This document shows, one piece after another, positions 1-7,804 of a stretch of 64,000 nucleotides of DNA. The notes beneath the pieces were generated by a model. It was not told the DNA's origin, did no database searches, and saw nothing but the letters and a program-made list of their open reading frames with translations. Positions within the stretch are counted from its first letter, which is position 1; the number at the start of each line of letters is the position of its first letter. Source of the stretch: Streptomyces sp. YPW6 (lineage in GTDB: Bacteria; Actinomycetota; Actinomycetes; Streptomycetales; Streptomycetaceae); the NCBI RefSeq assembly GCF_018866325.1, contig NZ_CP076457.1, forward strand, positions 6,483,001-6,547,000. Direction: 5' to 3'. Made by a program: the position numbers and the translations under genes.

Positions 1-132
1 CGGCCCGCCGAGGCCGCCGCCCTCTTCCACCGCATCGGCTCCTACGCCACCCCCGCGCCCTGGTCCTACTCCGGCCGGGAACCCCACGCGGCGTTCACGG
101 CCGCGCGCACCTACGCGCTCGGCACCCCGTGA
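1..132 (+). CDS. 3' end of an unidentified gene (truncated by window start)
   Basis: An open frame runs from the first base to a TGA at 130-132 and gives the last 43 residues of a protein, ending in ALGTP. Its codons are C/G-ending like those of the neighbours, so it is probably real coding sequence. The fragment is too short to assign to a family. A GTG overlaps its stop codon (GTGA at 129-132), so translational coupling to the next gene is possible, although that gene has a better start further down. Confidence 0.55.
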   Translation, partial: RPAEAAALFHRIGSYATPAPWSYSGREPHAAFTAARTYALGTP

Positions 133-212
133 ACCCCGCGGCACAGCACGGAGCACAGCACGAAGGGCACCACCCCGCCACGAGGAACCACGAGAAAGGG
201 ACCCATCCCGTC

Positions 213-1784
213 ATGTCGACCGGCAGTTCATTTTCCAGCGGGACCGGCACCACCGGAGGGACGGCGGACACCGGCGGGATCAACACCTACAAGGGCGAGG
301 AACGCGCCCTGCGCGCCGACCGGCTCGGCACCCCCGGCCTCCTGCTCTCGGTGGTCGCGGCCAGCGCCCCGCTGATGGTGGTCGCGGGCGTGATGCCCAC
401 GGTCTTCGGCGTGATGGGCATCGTCGGCCAGCCGCTGCTCTACATCATCCTGGGCGCCGTCCTGATGCTGTTCAGCGTCGGTTACGCGGAGATGAGCCGG
501 CACGTCCACAACGCCGGGGCGTTCTACGCGTACATCGCCCGGGGGCTCGGTCCGACCGCCGGAGCCGGGGCGTCGCTCGTGGCGCTCGTCGCCTACAGCG
601 CGATGCAGGTCGGCATCTACGGGATCCTCGGCTTCGAGATCGCCGGCATCTTCGCCACCTACCTCGACATCGAGCTGGCATGGTGGATACCGGCCCTGGT
701 CTCGGCGGCCGTCGTCGGCGTCCTCGGCTGGCTGAAGATCGACCTCAACGCCAAGGTGCTCGGCGTCCTGCTGGTCATCGAGTGCGCCCTCGTCGTGATC
801 TTCGACATCGCCGCCGTGAGCAAGCCGGGCCCCGAGGGCCTGTCGCTGCACGCCTTCAACCCCGAGACCCTCACCGGCGCCGGCCTCGGCACCGCCCTCT
901 GCTTCTGCATCGCCGCGTTCGTCGGCTTCGAGCAGGCCCCGGTGTACGCGGAGGAGACCAGCCGCCCGCAGATCGTGGTCTCCCGGGTGATGTTCCTCGC
1001 GGTCGGCTACGCCGCGCTGTTCCTGGCCATCAGCTCCTGGGCCCTGACCGTGGCCGCCGGACCCGGCTCCATCGCCGGCACCTCCCTCAAGGAGGGCCCC
1101 GGCATGCTGTTCGGCCTCACCGGGGAGCGGCTCGGCTCCACCTTCACCGATGTGCTGCACATCCTCTTCGTCACCGGGATGTTCGCGGCGCTCCTCAGCT
1201 TCCACAACGTCGTGGCCCGCTACGCGTTCGCGATGGGCCGCGAGGGACTGCTGCCCGCCGGCTTCGGCCGCACCAACCGGGCGAGCGGCGCTCCCGGCAC
1301 CGGTTCGCTGCTTCAGTCCGCCGTCTCCGTGGCCGTCATCGCGGCGTTCGCGCTCACCGACGACAACCCGGCCGGAGACCCCACGGTCCCCGTCCTGCGG
1401 CTGTTCACCTGGATGGGCAACGTCGGCGCGCTCGGCATCATCCTGCTGATGGCCGCGGCCTCCTTCGCCGTCATCGCCTTCTTCGTCAAGCGCGGCGCGG
1501 GCCGTGCGCAGGCCCCGCGCCTGTTCGCCTCCGCCCTCGCCGGACTCGCGCTCCTGACGATCGCCGTCTTCACCGTCCGCGACTTCGACGTCCTCGTCGG
1601 CTCCGGACCCGGCTCGGTGCTCAACTGGCTGCTGCCCGGCGTCATCATCCTCGCGCTCGCCGGCGGCCTGGTGTACGGGGCGGTGCTGCGCTCGCTCAAG
1701 CCCGCGGTGCACGCCCGGATCGGCCTCGGCAACGAGGCGTTCCAGCTGGAGAAGGCGGCCGAGAGCGAGTCGGCCCGCCGCTGA
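213..1784 (+). CDS. APC-family amino-acid permease
   Basis: This is a predicted cytoplasmic-membrane amino-acid or amine transporter of the APC superfamily, 523 aa, with about twelve hydrophobic segments. The first segment has the family-like sequence LLSVVAASAPLMVVAGV, and a later FVGFEQAP stretch fits the conserved region of TM6. ATG 213 is preferred because GAGAAAGGG lies just upstream at 192-200; the alternative GTG at 129 would add 28 low-complexity residues. The substrate cannot be inferred from the sequence. The gene converges on gntP and is separated from it by a very long hairpin. Confidence 0.85.
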   Translation: MSTGSSFSSGTGTTGGTADTGGINTYKGEERALRADRLGTPGLLLSVVAASAPLMVVAGVMPTVFGVMGIVGQPLLYIILGAVLMLFSVGYAEMSRHVHNAGAFYAYIARGLGPTAGAGASLVALVAYSAMQVGIYGILGFEIAGIFATYLDIELAWWIPALVSAAVVGVLGWLKIDLNAKVLGVLLVIECALVVIFDIAAVSKPGPEGLSLHAFNPETLTGAGLGTALCFCIAAFVGFEQAPVYAEETSRPQIVVSRVMFLAVGYAALFLAISSWALTVAAGPGSIAGTSLKEGPGMLFGLTGERLGSTFTDVLHILFVTGMFAALLSFHNVVARYAFAMGREGLLPAGFGRTNRASGAPGTGSLLQSAVSVAVIAAFALTDDNPAGDPTVPVLRLFTWMGNVGALGIILLMAAASFAVIAFFVKRGAGRAQAPRLFASALAGLALLTIAVFTVRDFDVLVGSGPGSVLNWLLPGVIILALAGGLVYGAVLRSLKPAVHARIGLGNEAFQLEKAAESESARR

Positions 1785-1802
1785 CCTCCCCGTACCAAAA
1801 GC

Positions 1803-1860
1803 GCGGGAGCGCGAGACGCCCGCCCCGGTACGTACCGGGGCGGGCGTCTCGCGCTCCCGC
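1803..1860. terminator. Perfect 58-bp palindrome between convergent genes (bidirectional terminator)
   Basis: The arms 1803-1831 and 1832-1860 are exact reverse complements (29 bp each, no spacer, centre GGTAC/GTACC). On the minus strand the stem is followed by GCTTTTGG, so it can end gntP transcription. On the plus strand it follows the APC permease but has no T-run. Confidence 0.8.
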
Positions 1861-1963
1861 TGCCGCACGGAACCGGTCCTCGTGCCGTACGGAAGCGTTC
1901 ATTCGTGCCGGGGCAACCGGTCTCTGTGCCGAGCCGAAGCGTGTTCGTCCCGTACGGAACCGG

Positions 1964-3361
1964 CTACAGCAACAGCGACAGCAGCAGGATGAACGCCATC
2001 GCCACCACGGAGATGATCGTCTCCATCACGGACCAGGTCTTCACCGTCTGGCCGACGTTCATGCCGAAGTACTCCTTCACCAGCCAGAACCCGGCGTCGT
2101 TCACATGGCTGAAGAAGAGCGAACCGGCGCCGACGGCCAGCACCAGCAGCGCCGCGTGCGAGGTCGACATGTCGGCGGCCAGCGGGGCGACCAGACCGGC
2201 GGCCGAGATCGTGGCGACCGTGGCCGAGCCGGTGGCGAGGCGGATCGCGACGGCGATCAGCCAGCCCAGCAGCAGGGCGGGGATCGACCAGTTCTCGGAG
2301 AAGTCCAGGATCATCCCGCCCACCCCGGCGTCGATCAGCGTCTGCTTGAAGCCGCCGCCCGCGCCGACGATGAGCAGGATCCCGGCGATCGGGGCGAGGG
2401 ACTTCTCGACGGTGCCGGCCAGCCGGTCCCTGGTGAACCCGGCGGCCCGGCCGAGCGTGAACATCCCGACCAGGACGGCCGCGAGCAGGGCGATCAGCGG
2501 CGAACCGATGACCATGGTGACCTTCTGGAGACCGTTCTGCGGGTCGTCGACCACGATCTCGACGAGCGCGTTCAGCAGCATGAGGACGACCGGCAGCAGG
2601 ATCGTCGCCAGGGTGGCGCCGAAGCTCGGACGACGGTCCAGCTCCTCGGAGGGGCGCTGCGGGATCATCTTCTCCGGCGGCTTGATGTCCACCCAGCGCG
2701 CGGCGTAACGGGAGAAGACCGGACCGGCGATGATCACCGTCGGGACGGCGACCAGCACGCCGAGCGCCAGCGTCACGCCGAGATTGGCGTCCAGGGCGTC
2801 GATCGCGACCAGCGGGCCGGGGTGCGGCGGGATCAGCCCGTGCATCACCGAGAGCCCGGCGAGCGCGGGGATGCCGATCCGCATCAGGGAGTAGTTGCCG
2901 CGCTTCGCGACGAGCAGCACGACCGGGATCATCAGCACGATCCCGACCTCGAAGAACAGCGGCAGCCCGATGATCGAGGCGATCAGGACCATCGCCCAGG
3001 GCATGGCCCGGCCGCTCGCCCTCGCCAGGATGGTGTCGACGACCTGGTCGGCCCCGCCGGAGTCGGCGAGCAGCTTGCCGAGTATCGCGCCCAGCGCGAT
3101 CAGGACGCCCACGCCCGCGACGGTCGAGCCGAGGCCCGCGGTGAAACTGGCGATCGTGTCGGCCGGGGCGGCTCCCGCGAAGGAGCCGAGCGCCAGCGAA
3201 CCGATGGTCAGCGCCAGGAACGCGTGCATCTTGAGCTGGGTGATGAGGAGAACGATGACGGCGATGCCCGCCAGGACGGCGATGCCCAACTGAGCGTTGC
3301 CTGCCGAGGTGATCGGTTCGGCGGCGTCCGCTGCCAGCATCTCGACGCTGAGACTGGTCAC
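1964..3361 (-). CDS. gntP: Gluconate:H+ symporter, GntP family
   Basis: A 465-aa membrane permease of the GntP/gluconate transporter family that would import gluconate by proton symport. It is hydrophobic throughout, and the conserved HGLIPPHPGP stretch in mid-protein is characteristic of the family. Translation starts at GTG 3361 with AAGGA at 3370-3374; this Shine-Dalgarno sequence overlaps the TAA stop of gntK only 11 bp upstream, so the two genes should be translationally coupled. Its neighbours gntK and a GntR-type regulator support gluconate as substrate. Confidence 0.93.
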   Translation of the reverse strand: MTSLSVEMLAADAAEPITSAGNAQLGIAVLAGIAVIVLLITQLKMHAFLALTIGSLALGSFAGAAPADTIASFTAGLGSTVAGVGVLIALGAILGKLLADSGGADQVVDTILARASGRAMPWAMVLIASIIGLPLFFEVGIVLMIPVVLLVAKRGNYSLMRIGIPALAGLSVMHGLIPPHPGPLVAIDALDANLGVTLALGVLVAVPTVIIAGPVFSRYAARWVDIKPPEKMIPQRPSEELDRRPSFGATLATILLPVVLMLLNALVEIVVDDPQNGLQKVTMVIGSPLIALLAAVLVGMFTLGRAAGFTRDRLAGTVEKSLAPIAGILLIVGAGGGFKQTLIDAGVGGMILDFSENWSIPALLLGWLIAVAIRLATGSATVATISAAGLVAPLAADMSTSHAALLVLAVGAGSLFFSHVNDAGFWLVKEYFGMNVGQTVKTWSVMETIISVVAMAFILLLSLLL

Positions 3362-3372
3362 GGTGAAGGTCC

Positions 3373-3900
3373 TTAACTGTCGAACCGGCGCAGCGCGGCG
3401 ACGGCTCGCTGGGTGATTTCCTCGGGGGTGCCGGACACGTCGACACTCACTCCGGCCTCGTCGGTCTGGAGCGGCTGCAGCGTCGCGAACTGCGAGTCGA
3501 GAAGCGCGGTGGGCATGAAGTGGCCCCTGCGGTCCGCCATCCGCTCCTCGATCAGCGCCCGGTCACCTGTCAGATGCAGAAAGAGGGCGTCCGGCGCCCC
3601 GTCCCGCAGCCGGTCCCGGTAGACCCGCTTGAGCGCGGAGCTGGAGACGACCCCGCCGAGCCCCGCCCGCCCGTGCGCCCACTGCCCGATGGAGTCCAGC
3701 CAGGGCCACCGGTCGTCGTCGTCCAGGGGGGTGCCGGCCGACATCTTGGCGATGTTCGCCGGGGGATGGAAGTCGTCGCCCTCGGCGTACGGGACGCCCA
3801 GGGCGGCGGCGAGCAGGGGGCCGATCGTGGTCTTGCCGGTTCCTGCCACGCCCATCACCACGACGACGTGGGGGGTGCTCATGGGGGGTGCGGTGTTCAT
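3373..3900 (-). CDS. gntK: Gluconokinase
   Basis: A 175-aa cytoplasmic kinase that phosphorylates D-gluconate to 6-phosphogluconate, feeding the pentose-phosphate pathway. The P-loop GVAGTGKT is at residues 17-24, followed by the family signature EGDDFHPPANIAKMSAGTPL. The length is typical of the GntK/thermoresistant gluconokinase family. A second in-frame ATG at 3882 (MSTPHV) is also a possible start; neither has a strong ribosome-binding site. It forms the first gene of a gntK-gntP transcription unit. Confidence 0.93.
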   Translation of the reverse strand: MNTAPPMSTPHVVVVMGVAGTGKTTIGPLLAAALGVPYAEGDDFHPPANIAKMSAGTPLDDDDRWPWLDSIGQWAHGRAGLGGVVSSSALKRVYRDRLRDGAPDALFLHLTGDRALIEERMADRRGHFMPTALLDSQFATLQPLQTDEAGVSVDVSGTPEEITQRAVAALRRFDS

Positions 3901-3981
3901 GGGGTGTGTCTCGCTGTCTTCTTCGACATCGGTCCGTCGCGCTACTGAAACCCATTAGGTACGACTTATTCAAGAGCCTGT

Positions 3982-3993
3982 GACGTAAACGTC
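3982..3993. promoter_or_regulatory. Candidate GntR operator GACGTAAACGTC
   Basis: GACGT-AA-ACGTC is an inverted repeat with perfect 5-bp arms in the gntK/gntR divergent spacer. It lies about 40-50 bp upstream of the predicted gntR start, where a repressor could control both directions. Assignment to GntR is inferred from position. Confidence 0.45.
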
Positions 3994-4021
3994 GTACGTA
4001 TTGTTCCGGCGGGCCGCCCCG

Positions 4022-4027
4022 TAGGCT
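4022..4027 (+). promoter_or_regulatory. Putative -10 box of a leaderless gntR transcript
   Basis: TAGGCT ends exactly 6 nt before ATG 4034 and no Shine-Dalgarno sequence is visible. This spacing would place the transcription start at or next to the initiation codon. Confidence 0.5.
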
Positions 4028-4033
4028 TGACCC

Positions 4034-4735
4034 ATGACCACACAGAGCCAGGGGTTGCATACGCATGTGCTGGACACCCTGGGTCTGGAGATCTCCTCCG
4101 GCCAGTGCCCGCCCGGCAGCGTGCTGCGCACCGACGAGCTCGCCCAGCGCTTCGACGTCTCCCGTACGGTGATCCGCGAGGTCATCCGGGTCCTGGAATC
4201 GATGCACCTGGTCGAGTCCCGCCGCCGTGTCGGGGTGACGGTCCGCCCCACCGAGACCTGGAACGTGTACGATCCCCAGGTCATCCGCTGGCGGCTGGCC
4301 GGCGCCGACCGCCCCCGCCAGCTGCGCTCCCTCACGGTCCTGCGCTCCGCGATCGAACCGGTCGCCGCCTCGCTCGCGGCCCGCCACGCCACCGCCGCGC
4401 AGTGCGCCGAGCTCACCGAACGCGCCCTCGGCATGGTCGCCACCTCGCGCGGCCAGCAGCTGGAGGGCTACCTCGAACACGACATCGCCTTCCACCGCAT
4501 CGTCCTCAACGCCTCCGGCAACGAGATGTTCGCCCGCCTCGGGGACGTCGTCGCCGAGGTCCTCGCGGGCCGCACCCACCACCAGGTGATGTTCGAGGAC
4601 CCCGACCCGGCCGCCGTCACCCTGCACGTCCGGCTCGCCGAGGCGGTCCGCGAGGGCGACCCGGAGGCCGCCGAGCGGCTCACCAAGGAGATCGCGGTCG
4701 GCGCCCTGCACGAACTGGACGTCCTCGCCCCGTAG
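4034..4735 (+). CDS. gntR: FadR-subfamily GntR transcriptional regulator of gluconate genes
   Basis: A 233-aa regulator with an N-terminal winged helix-turn-helix (about residues 8-70, containing TDELAQRFDVSRTVIREVIR) and a C-terminal FCD ligand-binding domain. The Asp and His residues typical of the FCD metal site can be seen in EHDIAFH and downstream in LHVRLAEA. It is divergent from gntK-gntP across a 133-bp spacer that carries a dyad, so it most likely represses gluconate uptake and phosphorylation and responds to gluconate or 6-phosphogluconate. The effector is inferred from context. Confidence 0.87.
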   Translation: MTTQSQGLHTHVLDTLGLEISSGQCPPGSVLRTDELAQRFDVSRTVIREVIRVLESMHLVESRRRVGVTVRPTETWNVYDPQVIRWRLAGADRPRQLRSLTVLRSAIEPVAASLAARHATAAQCAELTERALGMVATSRGQQLEGYLEHDIAFHRIVLNASGNEMFARLGDVVAEVLAGRTHHQVMFEDPDPAAVTLHVRLAEAVREGDPEAAERLTKEIAVGALHELDVLAP

Positions 4736-4805
4736 GAGGTCTCCCGAGGCGTACGGTGGTCCGCGTTCGATCTTCGCGAAGCGCGGGAGCAGGGAGAGCA
4801 CGGTT

Positions 4806-5891
4806 ATGGCACAGCAGGTGCAGGCGGTCATCGCACCGGGGAAGAACGAGCCGGTCAGGGTCGAGACGATCGTGGTCCCGGACCCCGGTCCCGGTGAGGC
4901 CGTCGTGAAGATCCAGGCGTGCGGCGTCTGCCACACCGACCTGCACTACAAGCAGGGCGGCATCAACGACGAGTTCCCCTTCCTCCTCGGCCACGAGGCG
5001 GCAGGCGTCGTCGAGTCGGTCGGCGAGGGCGTCACGGATGTCGCCCCCGGTGACTTCGTCGTCCTCAACTGGCGTGCCGTGTGCGGCCAGTGCCGCGCCT
5101 GTCTGCGCGGCCGCCCCTGGTACTGCTTCGACACCCACAACGCGAAGCAGAAGATGACGCTGCTCGACGGCACGGAGCTGTCGCCCGCCCTCGGTATCGG
5201 CGCCTTCGCGGAGAAGACCCTCGTCGCCTCCGGTCAGTGCACCAAGGTCGACCCCCAGGTCGCCCCCGAGGTCGCCGGACTCCTCGGCTGCGGCGTCATG
5301 GCGGGCATCGGCGCCGCCATCAACACCGGCCAGGTCGGCCGCGGCGACTCCGTCGCCGTCATCGGCTGCGGCGGCGTCGGTGACGCGGCCGTCGCCGGAT
5401 CCCGGCTGGCCGGAGCGGCGAAGATCATCGCGGTCGACATCGACGACCGCAAGCTGGAGACGGCGAAGAAGATGGGCGCCACCCATACCGTCAACTCCCG
5501 CACCACCGACCCCGTCGAGGCGATCCGCGCCCTCACCGACGGCAACGGCGCCGACGTCGTCATCGAGGCCGTCGGCCGCCCCGAGACCTACGAACAGGCC
5601 TTCTACGCCCGCGACCTCGCCGGAACGGTCGTCCTCGTCGGCGTCCCCACCCCCGACATGAAGCTCGAACTGCCGCTCCTGGACGTCTTCGGCCGCGGCG
5701 GCTCCCTCAAGTCCTCCTGGTACGGCGACTGCCTGCCCTCCCGCGACTTCCCGATGCTCGTCGACCTCCACCAGCAGGGCCGCCTGGACCTGGCCGCCTT
5801 CGTCACCGAGACCATCGGACTGGGCGACGTCGAGCAGGCCTTCGCCCGCATGCACGACGGCGACGTCCTGCGCTCGGTGGTGGTCCTCTGA
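4806..5891 (+). CDS. S-(hydroxymethyl)mycothiol dehydrogenase (zinc ADH family)
   Basis: A 361-aa class III-type, NAD-dependent, zinc alcohol dehydrogenase. The catalytic-zinc motif CGVCHTD (Cys42) and GHE (residues 62-64) are present, as is the structural-zinc lobe CGQCRACLRGRPWYC and a Rossmann GCGGVG motif near residue 175. The closest family match by recall is the mycothiol-dependent formaldehyde dehydrogenase of actinobacteria, which oxidises S-hydroxymethylmycothiol to S-formylmycothiol. The stop codon overlaps the start of a metallo-hydrolase (TGATG), a pairing also recalled from mycobacteria. A related function on other alcohols cannot be excluded. Confidence 0.85.
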   Translation: MAQQVQAVIAPGKNEPVRVETIVVPDPGPGEAVVKIQACGVCHTDLHYKQGGINDEFPFLLGHEAAGVVESVGEGVTDVAPGDFVVLNWRAVCGQCRACLRGRPWYCFDTHNAKQKMTLLDGTELSPALGIGAFAEKTLVASGQCTKVDPQVAPEVAGLLGCGVMAGIGAAINTGQVGRGDSVAVIGCGGVGDAAVAGSRLAGAAKIIAVDIDDRKLETAKKMGATHTVNSRTTDPVEAIRALTDGNGADVVIEAVGRPETYEQAFYARDLAGTVVLVGVPTPDMKLELPLLDVFGRGGSLKSSWYGDCLPSRDFPMLVDLHQQGRLDLAAFVTETIGLGDVEQAFARMHDGDVLRSVVVL

Positions 5892-6520
5892 TGGCCGCCC
5901 GCATCGACCACCTGGTCACCTCCGGCACCTTCGCCCTCGACGGCGGCGAGTGGGACGTCGACAACAACGTCTGGATCGTCGGCGACGACACCGAGGCGAT
6001 CGTCATCGACGCCGCCCACGACGCCGCCGCCATCGAGGCCGCGCTCGGCGGCCGTACGCTGCGCGCCATCGTCTGCACCCACGCGCACAACGACCACATC
6101 GACGCCGCCCCCGCCCTCGCGGCGGCCACCGGCGCCCCGATCCTGCTCCACCCGGAGGACCTGCCGCTCTGGTTGCAGACCCACCCGGAGCACACCCCCG
6201 ACGGCGCTCTCACGGACGGCCAGGAGATCGCCGTGGCGGGCACCACGCTCACGGTCCTGCACACCCCGGGCCACGCCCCCGGAGCCGTCTGCCTGTACGC
6301 CCCCGAGCTGGGCGTCGTCTTCACCGGCGACACCCTCTTCCAGGGCGGCCCCGGCGCCACCGGCCGGTCCTTCTCGTCGTTCCCCACGATCATCGACTCG
6401 ATCCGGGACCGGCTGCTCACCCTCCCCGGCGACACGGCAGTCCGCACCGGCCACGGCGACCCCACCACCATCGGCGCGGAGGCCCCGCAGCTCGACGCGT
6501 GGATCAAGCGCGGCCACTGA
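5891..6520 (+). CDS. MBL-fold metallo-hydrolase coupled to mycothiol-dependent formaldehyde dehydrogenase
   Basis: A 209-aa metallo-beta-lactamase-fold protein. The metal-binding motif HAHNDH is followed by GHAPGA, TGDTLF and TGHGD, which supply the remaining ligands of a binuclear centre as in glyoxalase II-like thioesterases. Its ATG overlaps the stop of the upstream dehydrogenase by one base, so the two proteins are probably made in fixed ratio. A plausible role is hydrolysis of S-formylmycothiol or removal of another mycothiol adduct; this is inference from the pairing. Confidence 0.82.
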   Translation: MAARIDHLVTSGTFALDGGEWDVDNNVWIVGDDTEAIVIDAAHDAAAIEAALGGRTLRAIVCTHAHNDHIDAAPALAAATGAPILLHPEDLPLWLQTHPEHTPDGALTDGQEIAVAGTTLTVLHTPGHAPGAVCLYAPELGVVFTGDTLFQGGPGATGRSFSSFPTIIDSIRDRLLTLPGDTAVRTGHGDPTTIGAEAPQLDAWIKRGH

Positions 6521-6532
6521 GCGCCGCCCGCC

Positions 6533-7471
6533 TCACCCCTCCGGCCAGGCGGAGAGCCGCAGCCCGCTCTCGAAGCGGCGCGGCTCCCCGCCGACCGGAT
6601 CGGTGAACCGAAGCACCCTCGCCAGCAACTGCAACGGCCGCGAGAAGTCGTCGGCGGCCCCCTCCGCCTCCACCACCGGATACAGCGGATCGTGGACGAT
6701 CGGCAGCCCCAGGGCGTTCATGTGGACCCGCAGCTGATGCGTCCGCCCGGTCGCGGGCAGCAGCCGGTACCGTCCCGTCCCGCCCCGGTGCTCCACCAGC
6801 TCCACCCGGCTCTCGCTGTTCGCCTCGCCCGGCTCCTCCCGGGCGGCGAGCACCCCGCGCTCCTTGACGATCCTGCTGCGCACGGTCCGGGGGAGGGCCA
6901 CGCCGGGGTCGTACGGGGCCAGGGCCTCGTACTCCTTCCGCACCCGCCGGTCCCGGAACAGCGTCTGGTACGCGCCCCGGTCCTCCGGCCGCACCACGCA
7001 CAGCACCAGCCCCGCCGTCAGCCGGTCCAGCCGGTGGGCGGGCTGGAGGGCGGGCAGGTCCAGCTCCCGCCGCAGCCGGGCCACCGCGGTCTCGGTGACG
7101 TGCCGCCCCCGGGGCATCGTCGCCAGGAAGTGCGGCTTGTCCGCGACCACGATCCGCTCGTCCCGGTACACCACCCCGACCGGGAAGGGCACCGGCTCCT
7201 CGGGTGCGAAGTCCCGGTGGAACCAGAGATACCGTCCGGCGGCGTACGGCTCCGAGCCCTTCGCAGCGACCCCGTCGGCGCCCACGAACCGCCCGGCATC
7301 CAGCATCCCGGCCACCCGGTCCGCCCCGATCGCCCCGCCGAACCGTTCGGCCAGATGCTCCCCGACGGACGCCCACCGCCCCTCAAGATCCTCCGGAAGC
7401 CGCACCCGTACGGCATCGATCCCGTCCCGCTGGGGAAGGGGGGAGGCGGGCGGCTTCCTGCGACCCCGCAT
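6533..7471 (-). CDS. RluA-family pseudouridine synthase
   Basis: A 312-aa RNA pseudouridine synthase. The catalytic motif HRLDRLTAGL contains the essential Asp, and the conserved GRTHQLRVHM motif is present near the C-terminus. The start at ATG 7471 was chosen because GGAGAGG lies just upstream and because the frame extended further 5' would read through the tRNA-Leu gene and its terminator. The target uridine in rRNA or tRNA cannot be told from the sequence. Confidence 0.88.
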   Translation of the reverse strand: MRGRRKPPASPLPQRDGIDAVRVRLPEDLEGRWASVGEHLAERFGGAIGADRVAGMLDAGRFVGADGVAAKGSEPYAAGRYLWFHRDFAPEEPVPFPVGVVYRDERIVVADKPHFLATMPRGRHVTETAVARLRRELDLPALQPAHRLDRLTAGLVLCVVRPEDRGAYQTLFRDRRVRKEYEALAPYDPGVALPRTVRSRIVKERGVLAAREEPGEANSESRVELVEHRGGTGRYRLLPATGRTHQLRVHMNALGLPIVHDPLYPVVEAEGAADDFSRPLQLLARVLRFTDPVGGEPRRFESGLRLSAWPEG

Positions 7472-7507
7472 GCCCGCCCCTCTCCGTGATCGCCCGGTGA
7501 CGCAAAA

Positions 7508-7529
7508 GAGCCCCACCGAAGTGGGGCTC
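7508..7529 (-). terminator. Rho-independent terminator of tRNA-Leu
   Basis: A 9-bp stem (GAGCCCCAC/GTGGGGCTC) with a TTCG tetraloop is followed on the minus strand by CTTTTG-type sequence (TTTT at 7504-7507). It lies directly downstream of the tRNA. Confidence 0.9.
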
Positions 7530-7533
7530 CTGC

Positions 7534-7621
7534 TGGTGTCCGAGGGGGGACTTGAACCCCCACGCCCGATAAAGGGCACTAGCACCTCAAGCTAGCGCGT
7601 CTGCCATTCCGCCACCCGGAC
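7534..7621 (-). tRNA. tRNA-Leu (anticodon GAG)
   Basis: The minus strand folds into a class II tRNA of 88 nt with an encoded CCA (7534-7536). The acceptor stem pairs 7615-7621 with 7538-7544, with one G-U pair. The anticodon loop is TTGAGGT, giving anticodon GAG, which reads CUC and CUU. The long variable arm GCCCTTTATCGGGC and the T arm GGGGG-TTCAAGT-CCCCC confirm leucine identity. Confidence 0.96.
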
Positions 7622-7804
7622 AAGGTGTCTGTCTCGCGGGCCGTGCCCGTTCCGACGTGGAAAACCATAGCAAACATTCGAGGGTGCTCGATCACGCCCC
7701 GGTGGCGGTGAACGCTGTGTGACGGGGGGTGTGCGGCCTTGGGTGTACGCCATGGGCGCGGGAGGATGAGAAGGAGCAGCACAGCGACAGCGGAGGGAAG
7801 CAGC

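Noticed and set aside
680..3376. A very long open frame on the plus strand spanning the permease, the palindrome and gntP
   Set aside because: It crosses two recognisable genes in the wrong frame or strand, is dominated by Arg/Gly/Asp-rich sequence, and exists only because stop codons are rare in this GC-rich DNA.
7472..7585. N-terminal extension of the pseudouridine synthase to 7585
   Set aside because: It would translate through the tRNA-Leu gene and its terminator hairpin.
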